A DNA stretch of 64,000 nt from Rhizophagus irregularis (Eukaryota; Glomeromycota; Glomeromycetes; Glomerales; Glomeraceae): positions 3,906,001 to 3,970,000 of the forward strand of contig NC_089434.1 in assembly GCF_026210795.1 (NCBI RefSeq), in the 5' to 3' direction. Under the pieces are notes generated by a model. The model worked only from the letters and a program-made list of their open reading frames with translations. It did not search any database and had not been told where the DNA came from. This document shows, piece after piece, positions 35,317 through 47,316 of the stretch. Position 1 is the first letter of the stretch. Every line of letters begins with the position of its first letter. A program made the position numbers and the translations under genes.

Positions 35317-37290
35317 ATCAAGGAATGCTAATAAGATGATCAATTTTAAATTTTGATACAAAGAATTGAATGATTAATATTGATAATTAACCCAATAAGT
35401 TCGATATAAATAAATATTTACGTTAATTTATTTTAAATGATTTTCATCCAATCAATAGACGTTTAAAAGAAATTACTTTAATTATAAAGTTTCCTTTCCA
35501 TATTTAAGTTTTATAATAATTTTTACAATATAATCAAATAATTTATTTGAATTGATTTCACAATTAATATATCTAATATTAACAATTATTTAAGATTTTT
35601 TTTTTATTATTATTTTTTTTTTATGATCGTCGTCTAAAATCTACCTTTACGAAAGAGGGAATAAAAAATCTTGATAATTCCGTCAAAAAACGCGATTCAC
35701 GAAAATTATATAATTTCGAAAATTATTTTACAAATTACTATAATAATAAAAAAATATTTCATTATATGCAAATTTTTTGGATTGTTATTGGTTGTAAAAA
35801 TAGCAACAACTAACTTTCTATAGAATAAAAGACTCATGCTTTTTTTTTAAAAAAAAAAATACTAATAAATATTCATTTAGAACCTGCTGGAACCAAATAA
35901 GATATACGCAAAAAATTATTAATTAGATACATTTCTTGGCATGTTTCACAAATTCTAAATTATATATTTTCTTTATTCTTCTTTATTCTTAAATTCCTAC
36001 ATAAATTCAATAAATGAAAATTTATATTATTATATATTTTCTATTATTTACTATTGACTGATATTATAAATAATATAAATTAATTAAAATAATAAAATCA
36101 TATCACCATTAGAGGAAAAAAGTGTGATATATGATTCTGTTTATTATGGAATTTTATCTCCTGTAAATGCGAATGGCTAACGTAATGAAGAGATAAGATT
36201 TTTTTTTTTGTTTTGTTAGTAACACGCATTCCTTTATTATATTTGATGTAATATACATATAAAAAATAAGGTTAGAATAATAATTATATACACTATCTAC
36301 TAACTCATAATATGCGTTACGTAACATCATAATTAATAGATGATCAAATTGATCAATTATCCAGATGGAGTAAATTTGCAGATCCCCAGCTAAAACCCGT
36401 GATAATTTTCATAATTTTGGCCAAAGTCTGATAACGTCAGATTTCCTTTTTCGTTTTTGAACGAAGAATGGTAAAGACGTTCTATAGATTTGTTCCAAAC
36501 CTTTTAAAGGAATTACACAAAGAATGCAAAGAACAATAGGATCATCAAAGGCGTAAATTTATACGGTAATGAAATTCTGTAAAAGGAATAATAAATATGG
36601 ATTAAAAATAACTATTTTTGTTTCTTTATAATAAAAATATGTTGTTTATTTTAAATTGTTTAAATTAAATTAATTAAATAATTAATTTCAAATGACGTAA
36701 ACATATGTGAAACAAGTAAATAAATGTATCTCATGATTTTTATAAAATTTTACAATGAATTTTACTCAACACAAAAGACGTCATAGAAGCTTTCATAATT
36801 TTTATCAATAATTTATTTTACTTGATTACAAATGGCATTAATTTAATAATATTTTTTAAATAAGCTGCATTTCCAGAAACTCCGATGCATGTTGACGTTT
36901 CAAAACTGGTCACCTGTTTAGTGACTTTAGCCAATTTTTTTTTTTAAGAAAAAAAAGACCAATCTAAACGAAGTAACTTATCAAAGAAAAATGGTCAATG
37001 AGAATAAATTTAGATAAATTATTTATTTATATTTTTTTTCAAAAAAAAGGAGGTTGGTATTTTTTCTTTTTTTTTAAAAAAAAACAAAAAGGGATATATC
37101 GATATATCATAAAATTTCAAAATTTTGGAATTCTACGTTTTTACTATCGTAAAGAATTAAGTGTTGCTAGGTGTGACGTATCTGCATTACCCGTGACATT
37201 TATTTTCTTCCGCAGCTAAAATTAATTAACATGATCTTTATTTATTTTATTTATTTTATGTAAAATAGGAGAAATACAAAACACGATTCA
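35317..37290. other. Gene-free stretch
   Basis: No gene supported. T-run/A-run palindromes occur near 35838, 36936 and 37069. Confidence 0.5.
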
Positions 37291-37334
37291 AAGAATAAAA
37301 CGAACGGACACCATTATACAACTTCGTCCAAACC

Positions 37335-38083
37335 TTAACGGAGCGGACCCTCACTAGAAAAAGAGAAAAAAGAAAGAAACGGACCACCTATCCATACCCG
37401 ACCAGTACGACGATTCCAAAAAAAATTAATAAACCCGTATTTTTCTTTCGACCATAAGGCCGCCACTTGTAAATACTGTAAGAGGTGGAATGATTCACAA
37501 TATTCTAAATTGTTAAATGTTTTAAATGATGCAGATGAATGTTTTCTACGGGCCAGGGTGATACGACTCATTATATGAAAAGGAGTAACAATAAAAATTA
37601 ATTAATCTTCGACGGTCCAGCGGTCAGGGAGTCAACGGGGTAACTGGGTGTTAGACGCGTCTTCTTGGTCTGATGTAGAAACTCGGAAGGAGTGTTCTGT
37701 CGGTGCCTTTAGTAGTATTGGTGTTGATGTGGTGCGAAACATCGAAATATTCTAGTTGAATGCAGCATGTTCGGCTTGATTTTGTGTTTATTTGTGGCTT
37801 TTTTATGTTTGTTGGCGAGTGGTTATGGAAGACGTCTTGGAAATAAGTAAGGTCATCCGTAACAAGCTGACGACGCTCGAGATGTTTTGCAGTTGTGCCA
37901 TGATAAACGGCTTTGATTTTCTTTTCCTTTTCTTCAGCAATCGATTGTTATAAGAGCGTAGCTTCTCTAGCGAGACGTTGATCACGTTGATCTTCCTCGT
38001 CGCGTAAAACTTGTGCTCTTTTAAGCTTTATGTTCAATGAATTAAACCAGGCTTTACTACCAGGGCCGTTAATTATGGCCATT
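37335..38083 (-). pseudogene. Broken ORF of unknown family, probably linked to the Helitron
   Basis: From an ATG near 38083 the minus strand reads MAIINGPGSKAWFNSLNIKL, then KRAQVLRDEEDQRDQRLARE, a stop, and in the same frame IAEEKEKKIKAVYHGTTAKH onward to about 37610. A separate 78-codon frame follows at 37571-37335 (SFHLLQYLQVAALWSKEKYG). Codon and GC content match the Helitron relic just upstream rather than the AT-rich flanks, so these may be captured or accessory ORFs of that element. Function unknown. Confidence 0.4.
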
Positions 38084-38599
38084 CACATCATTTGATCATC
38101 GATATGAGCGCATTTTCGATAGACACACACCTTTACGAAAATCGGTTATATTAATCTAGTGAATTTACTTATCAATTAATTATGATTATTTTGTAAAGAG
38201 AGAGGAAGCAATAGTTTGAAAAACTCCATTACACTTAAATCGCCCGACTAAAATTGGACATTCCATTTCCGAATTTCTACGCAAAAACGGAGCTCTAAAA
38301 TATGTTAAATTATTGGCTAGAATTATTAGATTTTTTTTTTTAAAAAAAAAAAGATCAAAGCTTATTAATTAGAAATATTTTATAGCAATGTTATATACTA
38401 GGAAAACGGAAACCGTCGGAGAGTCCGAAGCAGTATCGCAAGTAGCACAAAAATAAAATTTTAAACCAAAAATAAACGTATCACAAAAAAAGAAGTATTA
38501 TTAGATGAGGACGATAATCAGGATCACTTTTTTTTGTATCTAAAAAAAAAAATTATTTAATGCAAATTAATAACTATTTTCTCATGTAACCTCTTACAA

Positions 38600-40780
38600 G
38601 TTTTAACACGGCGGGAGTCTATCAAGAGATAACGGGAAAATAACATCTTTGAGAAAACAAATTTGAGATATAGCCACAAATGAGAGGCCGGCAGCAAATT
38701 CCATCTATTACGGCCTTTTTCAATGTAAGGCCCTGACTCTCATGTACAACGATCGCCCACGCAAGACAAACTGGGAGTTGCAAGCGTGAACAAGGGCCCT
38801 TTTTCCCTTCCCAAGAATGCCTAAACGGGACAACTGGAACGAGTTTTTTGTAATCAGTAGTCACTAGCAGGGCCTGAATAAGTGTCGAATTCCACCAAGA
38901 TTGCAATAGGAAAGAAAGGCGGGCCTTGATTTTCTTCGAAAACAATTTCTTGAACAACACCCACCGAACCATTAACCAAACCAGTGTCAGCCCATAAATT
39001 GACCTGAGCAGTGAACATTACCCTTAAATTTCTTGACAAAAGACCTTTAGCCACATCGGAATCTGCTTTACGAGCATCATTATCACCTGTATGAACGGTA
39101 TGAACGGAATTAGTTCTAGCAACAGGGGAATTCAAGGATCTGAGTTTATTAATGTTGAATTTACAGGGCATAATACAAGTGGAGTCGGAGAATCGAGCAC
39201 TTTCTAAGGATGCTAATACGTCTGGAGCATTAGAAAATCGCACATCTTCAATCGAGTCACCATCACGCAATCGCAATAGGAGATCTCTTGTTCTTCTGAA
39301 TCACCTGATTGAAGTTGGACAACACCAAGATAATAGACCTTACAAACTGACAATAAACAGACATAGCATCATTTGATAGGGAATCAAAACGTAGTACTTG
39401 AGAATACATCGGTTCATCAAGTACAGGCGGGAGTTGTCCAAAGTTACCGACCAAGATAACTGATCGTCCACCAAAGACTCGAATTCCGTATTTCTGGAAG
39501 GCTTGACGCAGACGTAAGTACCAAAGCAAGCATGTGACGACCGACCTTACTTTTTTATCAATAACGAAATAATACACATCATCTAATCTGCATTGTAATT
39601 TTCGTTGGTTAAATCAAAATTTTTGCTAGATAAGGGATAGAAAAAAACGAATTGATAGTCGAACTGTGAATGTTGAACGCTGTAGCACCAATAGGGACAA
39701 GCAGCATAACAGGGGAAATATTGACATCGTGAAGACGAGTAAGATCTTGAATTATCTTGATCAAATAAGATTTCCTGTACCAGCAGTGCCCATCACGATA
39801 AGTTTGACCAGATCAACGCATTCAGGGTTAGTAAGCAAGGTAGCGTAATGAGATTCAATTCTCTTGTATATGGTTTTCATTCAAAGATTAGGATCTACAA
39901 AATAATCAGGAACGTCAGCAACATTAGATTTGGCGAATTCGAGAGCTTACTGGATAAAGTTAGGAATGACAGCAAGATCGAGATTAGGGCGTACTCTAAG
40001 GTTGGCAAACCAATCACAATTTCGGTCGATATCGTGGAAACCCAAATCAGAAGCAATTTCAATCTCTGCATCAGGTCCCATCTCCGAAAGAATCATCCAA
40101 TCGGGCGTACATCATTCTCGTTATCGTCAGGATTTTCAAAATCCAGATCGTTCTCGTCATTAACAACAGTATCTTCTAGGATATCCAGAAGCATTTTCGA
40201 TGATTTCATGGTAACGTTCAAAGAGATCAGGTCAGGAGACAGAGTTATTCTTTTAGATCATGATGGCTAACATGGAGGAGAACTTTCATTGAGAGCCACA
40301 AAGCCATCGAGGAGCAAATTTATTGAGTTTAAAGAGACAAACTGACGCTGGAACGATAAAATGGAAAACCAATTAGTAGATGGCACGTCTCCTGAGCGAT
40401 ATATCACGCTTGGCAACATATCCGAGAACTAAGGAAGCTGAGAGGTTCTGATCTACTAGCGTATTTGGAAATGTAACTTAAGGCAACATTTAAATTAAGG
40501 ATAGGTTTCAAATCAACATTCGCACGCCAACCTTGAAGCTGTAAGCGATCATGAGGATTAACAAGAGGATCATTTCTTGTAGTAATAAGCTCATCTCGTA
40601 AGTACGTATTTTCAATGGTATCTTTCAGATAGCCAAACTTGTAATATTGACGTCCTGAGTAGTCAACACGAAGACAATAAGAAGGACTATAAGTTATACC
40701 ACCTATACCAGCATTATGTGTTTCTTTTATTGCCTCATTCTTTCGTCTAATGTAATTATATCTACTTCATTATAAATACT
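38600..40780 (-). mobile_element. Helitron relic: Rep-like part and PIF1-family helicase
   Basis: Reading the minus strand from 40780: a Rep/Helitron-N-type stretch with WRANVDLKPILNLNVALSYI then SKYASRSEPLSFLGYVAKRD (about 40540-40370). Next are a P-loop region (VMGTAGTGN, about 39785; the lysine is lost through a frameshift) and FGGRSVILVGNFGQLPPVLD (helicase motif III region, about 39460). Then come ARFSDSTCIMPCKFNINKL, NLWADTGLVNGSVGVVQEIV, CSRLQLPVCLAWAIVVHESQ and GLTLKKAVID (about 38790-38690, the final helicase motif). The order is that of the rolling-circle Rep-helicase of Helitrons. Frameshifts separate the blocks, so it is dead. Several plus-strand open frames in the region are shadows. 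Confidence 0.8.
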
Positions 40781-40837
40781 CTCATCAATTTCTTCTATTG
40801 GTTTATATATATATTGAGAAGAAGATTCTCACAATGT

Positions 40838-40975
40838 TACGATTTCAATAGATGATTCGGATGATGAACCCGTTGATATGGAAATTGATTATGACATTTC
40901 ACAACCTGCGACGTTTATCTCGAATCAACTAAAGTCTTGGACTACTGATACCGGACTTGAACCTGTGGTAAATAA
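40838..40975 (+). pseudogene. Acidic coding-like piece
   Basis: EEDSHNVTISIDDSDDEPVD, then MEIDYDISQPATFISNQLKS and WTTDTGLEPVV end at a possible gtaaat donor. Composition is protein-like and strongly acidic. It may be an exon of a transposon gene. Family not recognised. Confidence 0.35.
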
Positions 40976-40989
40976 TACACCAAAAGAGC

Positions 40990-42289
40990 ACTCCATTCTT
41001 CGTCTTCTATTAATTCTAATTTAATATCCTATTTCTTGTCCATTCTTCATAGTGTGTTGCAACCTTCTTTTTTATATTCCCTTTATTTACTTTATTCTTA
41101 ATCTATCATTTTCTTCTATCGCTATCGCATCTAATTTTATTTATTTTTTTTGTTTTTCTAAAATATTACTTATCGTTAAACCTAACCTATATCTTCTTCC
41201 AAATGTCTATATCTATCTATAATTTTGTCAAGTTTCGTTTGTATCTCATAATTTTCTTTCGTCATTTTCTTAATTGTCGCGTGATTCTTTAAGTTTATAC
41301 ATATTGATTTCTTCCATATCATCCGTTTTAAGTTTATTATATTTTTTTAATTAATGTGTTGATTTTATTATTCGTAGCACGTGAATTCCAATTAATTGTT
41401 TACTATATACTTCCACAGTTGTATTTTGTTTTTACGTTTCCTATTTTTCCAGTATTTTTCCTCATGATTCTCATTATCGCACCTTTAACTATATTTACTA
41501 TTTCCTTCAATATTTTATATAATTCTTCTAATTTTATATTCTTTGATTAATTAATTGTTTTAACAAATAGTAATGATCTTAACTTCGGTTAATAGTTTCT
41601 TTTTTCACTAATTAATTTAACGCTATAATTATTTTAATGCTATAATTGTTTTAATGTACTAATTGAATCCTAATACATTTGTAAATGTGGAAAAAGGTTA
41701 CGGTACGTTTCACAAAAGTATATTTTGTCGAAACCCATTTCGCCGAGACCATTTCGCCGGAGGAAAGTTTCGCTGTAGGGATATTTGGTTTCGGTGAAAT
41801 GGACTTCGATTGTAACGAGAATTGTTATTTGTATTTGTAGTTAAAGGAGATGGGGAAGATATATGACTAATACACTAATACGAGTTGATAAATAATGTGA
41901 CCTATTTATTTTTCGTGAGAGGAACGTTAAATTCTTTATTGACGAAGTTGATTAACTGATTAAGGATTATTATTTGATGTATTTTTTTCTTCTTTTATCT
42001 TGTAGATGAGAAAGGTATATGAATTAAAGGGTAGAAAAACGAAAGTTGGAAAATTGGGATAAAATTGAGGTAGCATAAAAGTTAGAAAACCATTAAAAAA
42101 AAGAGAGAAAGCAACGTTATTAGCTGATTATTAATAAACAACTAAATAATTACACCACTATTAAATGTATTATATAATTACAATAGTTTAATTTAATAAA
42201 ATATATAAATTTATTTAATATAAATGATAATAATGAACAATAAAAAAAAATATATAAAATATTCAAATTAACAAAAAAAAAAACTAATT
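40990..42289. other. Gene-free stretch with a foldback
   Basis: At 41728-41815 cgaaacccatttcgccgaga faces tttcggtgaaatggacttcg, an imperfect inverted repeat of the tttcgccg motif. The frame 41356-41550 is low-complexity and hydrophobic, and is not called. Confidence 0.45.
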
Positions 42290-43723
42290 TTATTCAAATT
42301 CAAATTTTTTAATGATACCCAACTTTTTATATTTTTCAATTATTTTCATATTTTCAATATTTTCCTCATTATTATTATGAATAATAAAGGAAAGTGATTT
42401 TTGTACCTTACGATTTTTCCAACCAATAAAAAAGGATTCCAAATCTTTTGAATCTAATTTTACATAATTACGTAATCTTAATTCATGAAAATTTTTTGGT
42501 GAATACTTAGTAACAGTTTCCAATACTTCATCACATTTTAAATATGTTTTACCACTCCTAATTTTAATACTTTCTAATTGTTGACAACTAATAAAAATTA
42601 TTCTTAATGTTTTTAATTCATTTTTTATAAATCTAGTATAAAGAGATTTCAAATTTGGACAAAATTTAGATATAGCTAAATTTAAAAAATTATTATGTTT
42701 ATCTATATATAATTCTTTTAAATTTTTTCCATTATTCTCTAAAAATTTAATTAAAATTTCAGCTTTTGGACATCCATTAATAAATTTTAAAATTTGTAAT
42801 TTTGTAAAATTAATATTTTGTATTTCTTCAAAATCATCTCTATAATCAAATGATATAATAAGCTCTTGTAAATTTATTAATCCAGAAATAAATGATAAAG
42901 GTTCATAACTTGCCACTCCTTGTACAACTAATTTTGTTATTGTAAGTGAATGACTTGTTAATGAAGGTACAATTACTGAATAATCATCATAATCCTGTAT
43001 TTTTAAAGTTAAAGATTTTAAACTAACTTGTGAAAAAATCAAATCTTGTAACCCATCTGAAACAATTTCTTCAAATGTTATATCTAATGATTGTATATGA
43101 TGACATATTTGAGATAATTGATAAAAAAATTTTGAATGAACATTTGAACCACATGCTAATTCTGAAAGATTTTTTAAACAATCCTTTGCTCCAGAAAAAT
43201 TTATGAAATTTGGAATATTTCTATCATAAAAATCAGAATAATAAGTCAATTTTTTCATAGTAGTTTGTTTCATAAACATTTTTAATATTTCTTGTGCAAT
43301 CATATTATTCTTATTTAATAAAGTATATGTAGTAGATTTTTGATTCTTAAAATACTTTTTGTTATAAAATACATCATCAAGTATTAGATTGATATCAAGA
43401 ATTGAAAGAACTTTACAAAATGATGCATAATTAAACAATGGAGATTTCGAAGTTAAAATTGGAATAGCTCCATTCTTATATAAGAGATCTTTTGATTCTT
43501 TAGGAAGACAATTAATTAAAGTATTAAGGATTTGTGATGATATTCCAAACCTATACGATGGTGATATTTTACGTTTTAAATCCCAAATGTTTCGCCACAA
43601 AACTCTAACAGAAACTTCACACCAAAGACGATTAACTAGTAAGCATGAATATAATGCAGTTTTATTTCCATCTAAATAATTAAAAATTTCGATAAGACAA
43701 TCAGCTGGAAGTTTATTAGGCAT
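42290..43723 (-). CDS. F-box/LRR protein, intact
   Basis: A single-exon gene of 477 codons. The F-box is at residues 1-45 (MPNKLPADCLIEIFNYLDGN, KTALYSCLLVNRLWCEVSVR), the usual Skp1-binding start. A family-specific segment with PLFNYASFCKVLSILDINLI follows, then about 300 residues of irregular leucine-rich repeats (for example LKNLSELACGSNV, LINLQELIISFDY, GKNLKELYIDKH, CPNLKSLYTRFI). F-box proteins choose targets for SCF ubiquitin ligases; the target is unknown. The ATG at 43723 is chosen because the F-box starts there as in relatives. An in-frame ATG at 43843 would add 40 residues translated from a tandem repeat and is unlikely. Relics of the same family lie at 4100-4912, 44240-44340 and 51067-51405. 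Confidence 0.9.
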   Translation of the reverse strand: MPNKLPADCLIEIFNYLDGNKTALYSCLLVNRLWCEVSVRVLWRNIWDLKRKISPSYRFGISSQILNTLINCLPKESKDLLYKNGAIPILTSKSPLFNYASFCKVLSILDINLILDDVFYNKKYFKNQKSTTYTLLNKNNMIAQEILKMFMKQTTMKKLTYYSDFYDRNIPNFINFSGAKDCLKNLSELACGSNVHSKFFYQLSQICHHIQSLDITFEEIVSDGLQDLIFSQVSLKSLTLKIQDYDDYSVIVPSLTSHSLTITKLVVQGVASYEPLSFISGLINLQELIISFDYRDDFEEIQNINFTKLQILKFINGCPKAEILIKFLENNGKNLKELYIDKHNNFLNLAISKFCPNLKSLYTRFIKNELKTLRIIFISCQQLESIKIRSGKTYLKCDEVLETVTKYSPKNFHELRLRNYVKLDSKDLESFFIGWKNRKVQKSLSFIIHNNNEENIENMKIIEKYKKLGIIKKFEFE

Positions 43724-43754
43724 TTTATCTATTATTTTTTTATAACAAAAAGTA

Positions 43755-43835
43755 ATATGATGAAGTTCAACGTTAAAAATGATATGAAGTTCAACGTTAA
43801 AAAAGATATGAAGAAGTTCAACGTTAAAAAGGTGA
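43755..43835 (-). repeat. Three-copy tandem repeat in the F-box gene leader
   Basis: aagttcaacgttaaaaa plus a short spacer occurs three times just upstream of the F-box start. In the open extended frame it encodes FNVEL repeated three times, so it could lengthen the protein if an upstream ATG were used. Confidence 0.75.
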
Positions 43836-44239
43836 ATTTTCAAAAAAATAAAATCGTTGTTACCTTTTTATAGTAAGTTGAGTTTAATCGTGTTACAATA
43901 CCTGTTGTATAACAGATAAAGTAATGTGAAAATTACGCCAATAATTTATACATTTTTGGGGGAATTTGCCGATCATTGATTATTATGAATGTTGTACTAC
44001 AATTCGTGAATCGTGAGTCGATAAATTAAATTTTGTGGACGGTAGCTTAATTCTTTAATCAATCTCATTGATCCAGAAAAGGTATTGGTTTGTTATAAAA
44101 GTGATCTTCGAGTTAGAAATAATTATTTCAAGCTATTAAATAATGATGCACAATCAAATAATTGAATATCAATAAATCCCCCCTTAGAGTACATACCTAT
44201 TTCCAATGATTATAAATGTCTTAAATATTCGTACATGCA

Positions 44240-44340
44240 ATTTCAATTAATAAAAAATGATCCCAAATCTTTTGATGATTTTTAATTTTAATTTACGGAA
44301 ATTCCTTGGTGAGAATAATAGCTTCCCAATATCGGTCTTT
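44240..44340 (-). pseudogene. Small F-box/LRR gene fragment
   Basis: cccaaatcttttgatgattt, aattttaatttacg and aaattccttggtgagaataa match, with gaps, the segment 42428-42525 in the C-terminal part of the intact F-box gene. It is a short decayed duplicate. Confidence 0.45.
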
Positions 44341-44725
44341 TTTTCGTCTGAAAATTTCCCATGCACAACATAAATTGTCACATCATAACTTGTTACACCA
44401 GTTTCCAATTATCATGAGAACGAATTTTTTTCGGGGGAGTAAAAATTTATTTGTCACACGGTTAATATAAAAAATCATGTGAACGAACACGGCATTGGAA
44501 ATATCATTTTTTGGTATGAAGATCTCTTTTAAAGTTGGCTAGTTCTCATACGGTGAATCCCGAAGAATGCAACCCATATTTCGCTACCAATACTATTAAG
44601 AACCATCTTCTTACAACCCATTCAGTTCCATTTACGATCATTTATTTATTAACTAACTCGGCTAATTTTGTTTCATTCAAATTATATATCTGCCTTATAT
44701 ATTTTGCCCATTTATAAATAATGTG
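44341..44725. other. Gene-free stretch with a possible BED-finger trace
   Basis: The plus strand at 44535-44640 reads SSHTVNPEECNPYFATNTIK then NHLLTTHSVP. The H-x4-H spacing hints at a BED-type zinc finger of a hAT transposase, but the first cysteine pair is not seen. Weak. Confidence 0.25.
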
Positions 44726-44728
44726 TAT

Positions 44729-44899
44729 CCCCTATAAAAAATTTTATCCGTTATTTCTGTAAAAACTCCGTAAAAATGAGCCTTTCACGGATCCAAAATA
44801 ATTCGATAAATTCCGGGATATAAAGTTATTAATTCCGAAAATGAGCCTTTTACGGAAAAAAAGACGGAACATAAAAAACGGATCGACTTTTTTACAGGG
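44729..44899. mobile_element. MITE of the CCCTATAAAA group, copy 2
   Basis: Left end cccctataaaaaattttatc and right end gatcgacttttttacaggg, an imperfect inverted repeat. TAT on both sides (44726-44728, 44900-44902) is a 3-bp target duplication. About 171 bases; homologous to 17116-17281 and 46035-46215. Confidence 0.8.
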
Positions 44900-44989
44900 T
44901 ATTAGAGATATATATATAAAAAATAATTTTTTACGTTCTTTCATATTAAATAAAGGAAATTTTATAATTTTATTCTCTTACAATTATAG

Positions 44990-45275
44990 GAGTGCAATCT
45001 GCTGTCGTTAAATATGGTGGTTCATCTTGTGAAGTCAGTGTTCCAACGCGTACTGAAGCCCGGGCTATTCTAAATCTAAAGTTAAAGAGGACCAAGTTAC
45101 TTTCTTTGTTTCTTTGATTAGAAAAGAGTGACCAAATTGTCGTATGTCGGATGCAGAATTAAAGATATAGTACCTAAAAGGCTCAAAAGTGAAATTAGAG
45201 ACGTGCTCAGAGAAGTAAACGCCGAAAATAAGAAACAGTAAATTGCTACCGACGCATAAATAATTGTAGAAAATG
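44990..45275 (+). pseudogene. Unrecognised gene relic
   Basis: After an acceptor-like tataggag the plus strand reads VQSAVVKYGGSSCEVSVPTR, then TEARAILNLKLK. In another frame it reads VTFFVSLIRKE, and in a third RIKDIVPKRLKSEIRDVLRE, then VNAENKKQ and a stop. The three pieces are collinear and protein-like, so one gene with two frameshifts is likely. Family not recognised. It lies between two MITEs. Confidence 0.45.
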
Positions 45276-45282
45276 TCTGGTT

Positions 45283-45391
45283 CCCTATAAAAAATTTTTT
45301 AGAAATTAATCACATATCGGAGTTTGTTTAGAATGAAACTAGAAAAATGATCATTTATCGGAATTTTCTTCAGAAAATTTTTTATTGAGGT
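45283..45391. mobile_element. Short palindromic CCCTATAAAA element, second subfamily
   Basis: ccctataaaaaattttttag faces cagaaaattttttattgagg. The inner part matches the element at 32594-32660 in inverted orientation (aaatgatcatttatcgga). GTT on either side (45280-45282, 45392-45394) may be a 3-bp duplication. Confidence 0.5.
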
Positions 45392-46034
45392 GTTGTCTTG
45401 TAGATTGAGTTGAGTTCTATTTAGATAGTTGTTTTGAAATATTAACTTCGAGTTTTAATCGGACATTATCATAACAATATTAAAATAGAATCCTTGAAAC
45501 TATTTTGGTATAGGTAGAGCCCTATTAGGGCGTTTACAATCAGGACATAGTATTAGCCGCATGGTAAAAATCATTGATGAAGATTTTTTGTGTACAAGCT
45601 ATTTTGAATCTGACATCTCTAATAAATTCTCTAAATAAATTTTACGTAGTAATTATTCAAATTTGCAGTTTTCCAATTGTTAAAAACGGAAAACACTTTA
45701 TGTTATTTAAATTTGATATTTTCATATGGGGCGATTTTTTTCCGTACATTTCCGTACATTTTCAGGATATTTTCAGGATATTTTCTGTACAATTTCTGTA
45801 AAACAAAACACAAAAATCACAAAAGCCGGTTAATACGGAAAACTTGCATAAAATGTACGTAAAGTATTCTGAAACATATCGCGAGAAATTAAATTTTTCG
45901 CAGTAGGAATTTTGAAATTTCTATAGAAAAATCTTTAATGATTTTTATTATGGAGCTACTCCTATGTTTATGGTAGGCCTGATTGTAGACACCTCAACAC
46001 CCTATGTTATTGCAACAAAAGTTCATGTTTAGAG
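45392..46034. other. Gene-free stretch
   Basis: Contains a run of cgtacatttccgtacatttt and caggatattttcaggatatt (45748-45790) reminiscent of the subterminal motifs of the CCCTATAA elements. The open frames 45574-45801 and 45677-45862 are not convincing. Confidence 0.4.
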
Positions 46035-46215
46035 CCCTATAAAAAATTTTATCCGTTATTCTATAAAAACTCCGTAAAGATGAGCCTTTCACGGAACCAT
46101 TCACGGAAAATGTAAATAATTCAATTCCGAGACATAAGGTTATTAATTCCGGAAATATGAGCCTTATACGGAAAAAAGACGGAATGTAAAAAATAGGATC
46201 GACTTTTTTTACGGG
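46035..46215. mobile_element. MITE of the CCCTATAAAA group, copy 3
   Basis: Left end ccctataaaaaattttatcc and right end gatcgacttttttttacggg. GAG before the left end (46032-46034) and gag overlapping the right end (46215-46217) may be the target duplication. The inside matches copies 1 and 2 (gatgagcctttcacgga, aggttattaattccgg). Confidence 0.75.
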
Positions 46216-47316
46216 AGGGGAGTTGGGTTAGTATAAATGCTGATGCAAGATTTAGTAACGATTATTAATTTTATATGAAAGTTTTGTTTTAATATTTTAG
46301 AATAATGATGTTTATTGAATTTAAATATATATATATTTTTTAAAAAAGCACATTAGCATTTCCGTAACATGCTATTGAGATCATTATTTATAATAATTCA
46401 AAGTTAAACTTGTTTATAAAATTTTATTATTTTGACTTGTATACCTTTGTAATAAAAATAAAACAAAGTTAATAAAAAATTTATTTATATATCTTAATTC
46501 TTAAATAAAAAAAAAATTACGTATATTTAATTCATCATCACACGTTTTCTCGTCATTTTGAGTATGATAATCTGACTCCGTGTCATATATATATATATTG
46601 GGACGTCATTTATCATCATTGATTAATTTTTCGTCAAGTATAGAGAATTTAATGTAATGTATATGAAAAATCATAAAGAAATCAGTTCTTAAATTCGATT
46701 ATAAAATAATTCATTTACAAAGGTGTTAAAGGAGTTTAACCATTTGAAAAATGTGCATATCATAAAATAAAATCTGTGGATAAATGCTTTGAACCAATGG
46801 ACAAAACATTCTAACAACTAATATAATAATAAAAAAGAAAGGATTAATGTTCTAAGTTATTGTCATCAATATGGAATAAAAAAAAAGAATAGGAGAATCT
46901 ATAAAACTAAATGAAGTGTTCTACCGTTGTCGCTACGTTAAAAAACTTCTATAGTCACCTGAATTTTTTTTTCTTAGTAATAACACAGTATTTAGAATTA
47001 TAATAATTATTAAATAAGAAAAAAAAAGTATTTAATTTTATTTAAATACTTGCGTCTTTTCGATATCTTTGATCACCAAATTAGTACGTTAATATCGTTA
47101 AATCCTGTGAATATCAAACGATTGTGCATCATCTAAAAATTAATTATATTTGTGATGAACAAAGCTAAACCGATAATTGAATTGGATCATCGCAGTTCTT
47201 AATAAATATTTGTCGTACAGATTGGATCATATGATCAATCATACCAGCTTAAATAAATCATTTTCTTATTTTTTTTTTCTTTTCAAGAAAAAAAAAAAAA
47301 GAAAAAAAAGAAAAAA
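46216..47316. other. Gene-free stretch upstream of the kinase-Sel1 gene
   Basis: No gene. The last 80 bases are a T-run then an A-rich tract directly before the ATG, likely the 5' leader of the next gene. The frame 47177-47407 is a shadow across it. Confidence 0.5.

Noticed and set aside
39152-40270. Plus-strand frames over the Helitron
   Set aside because: Opposite-strand shadows of the minus-strand helicase, which matches PIF1/Helitron motifs in order.
44535-44717. BED zinc finger of a hAT transposase
   Set aside because: Only the H-x4-H side is visible and the cysteine pair is not; kept as a weak remark only.
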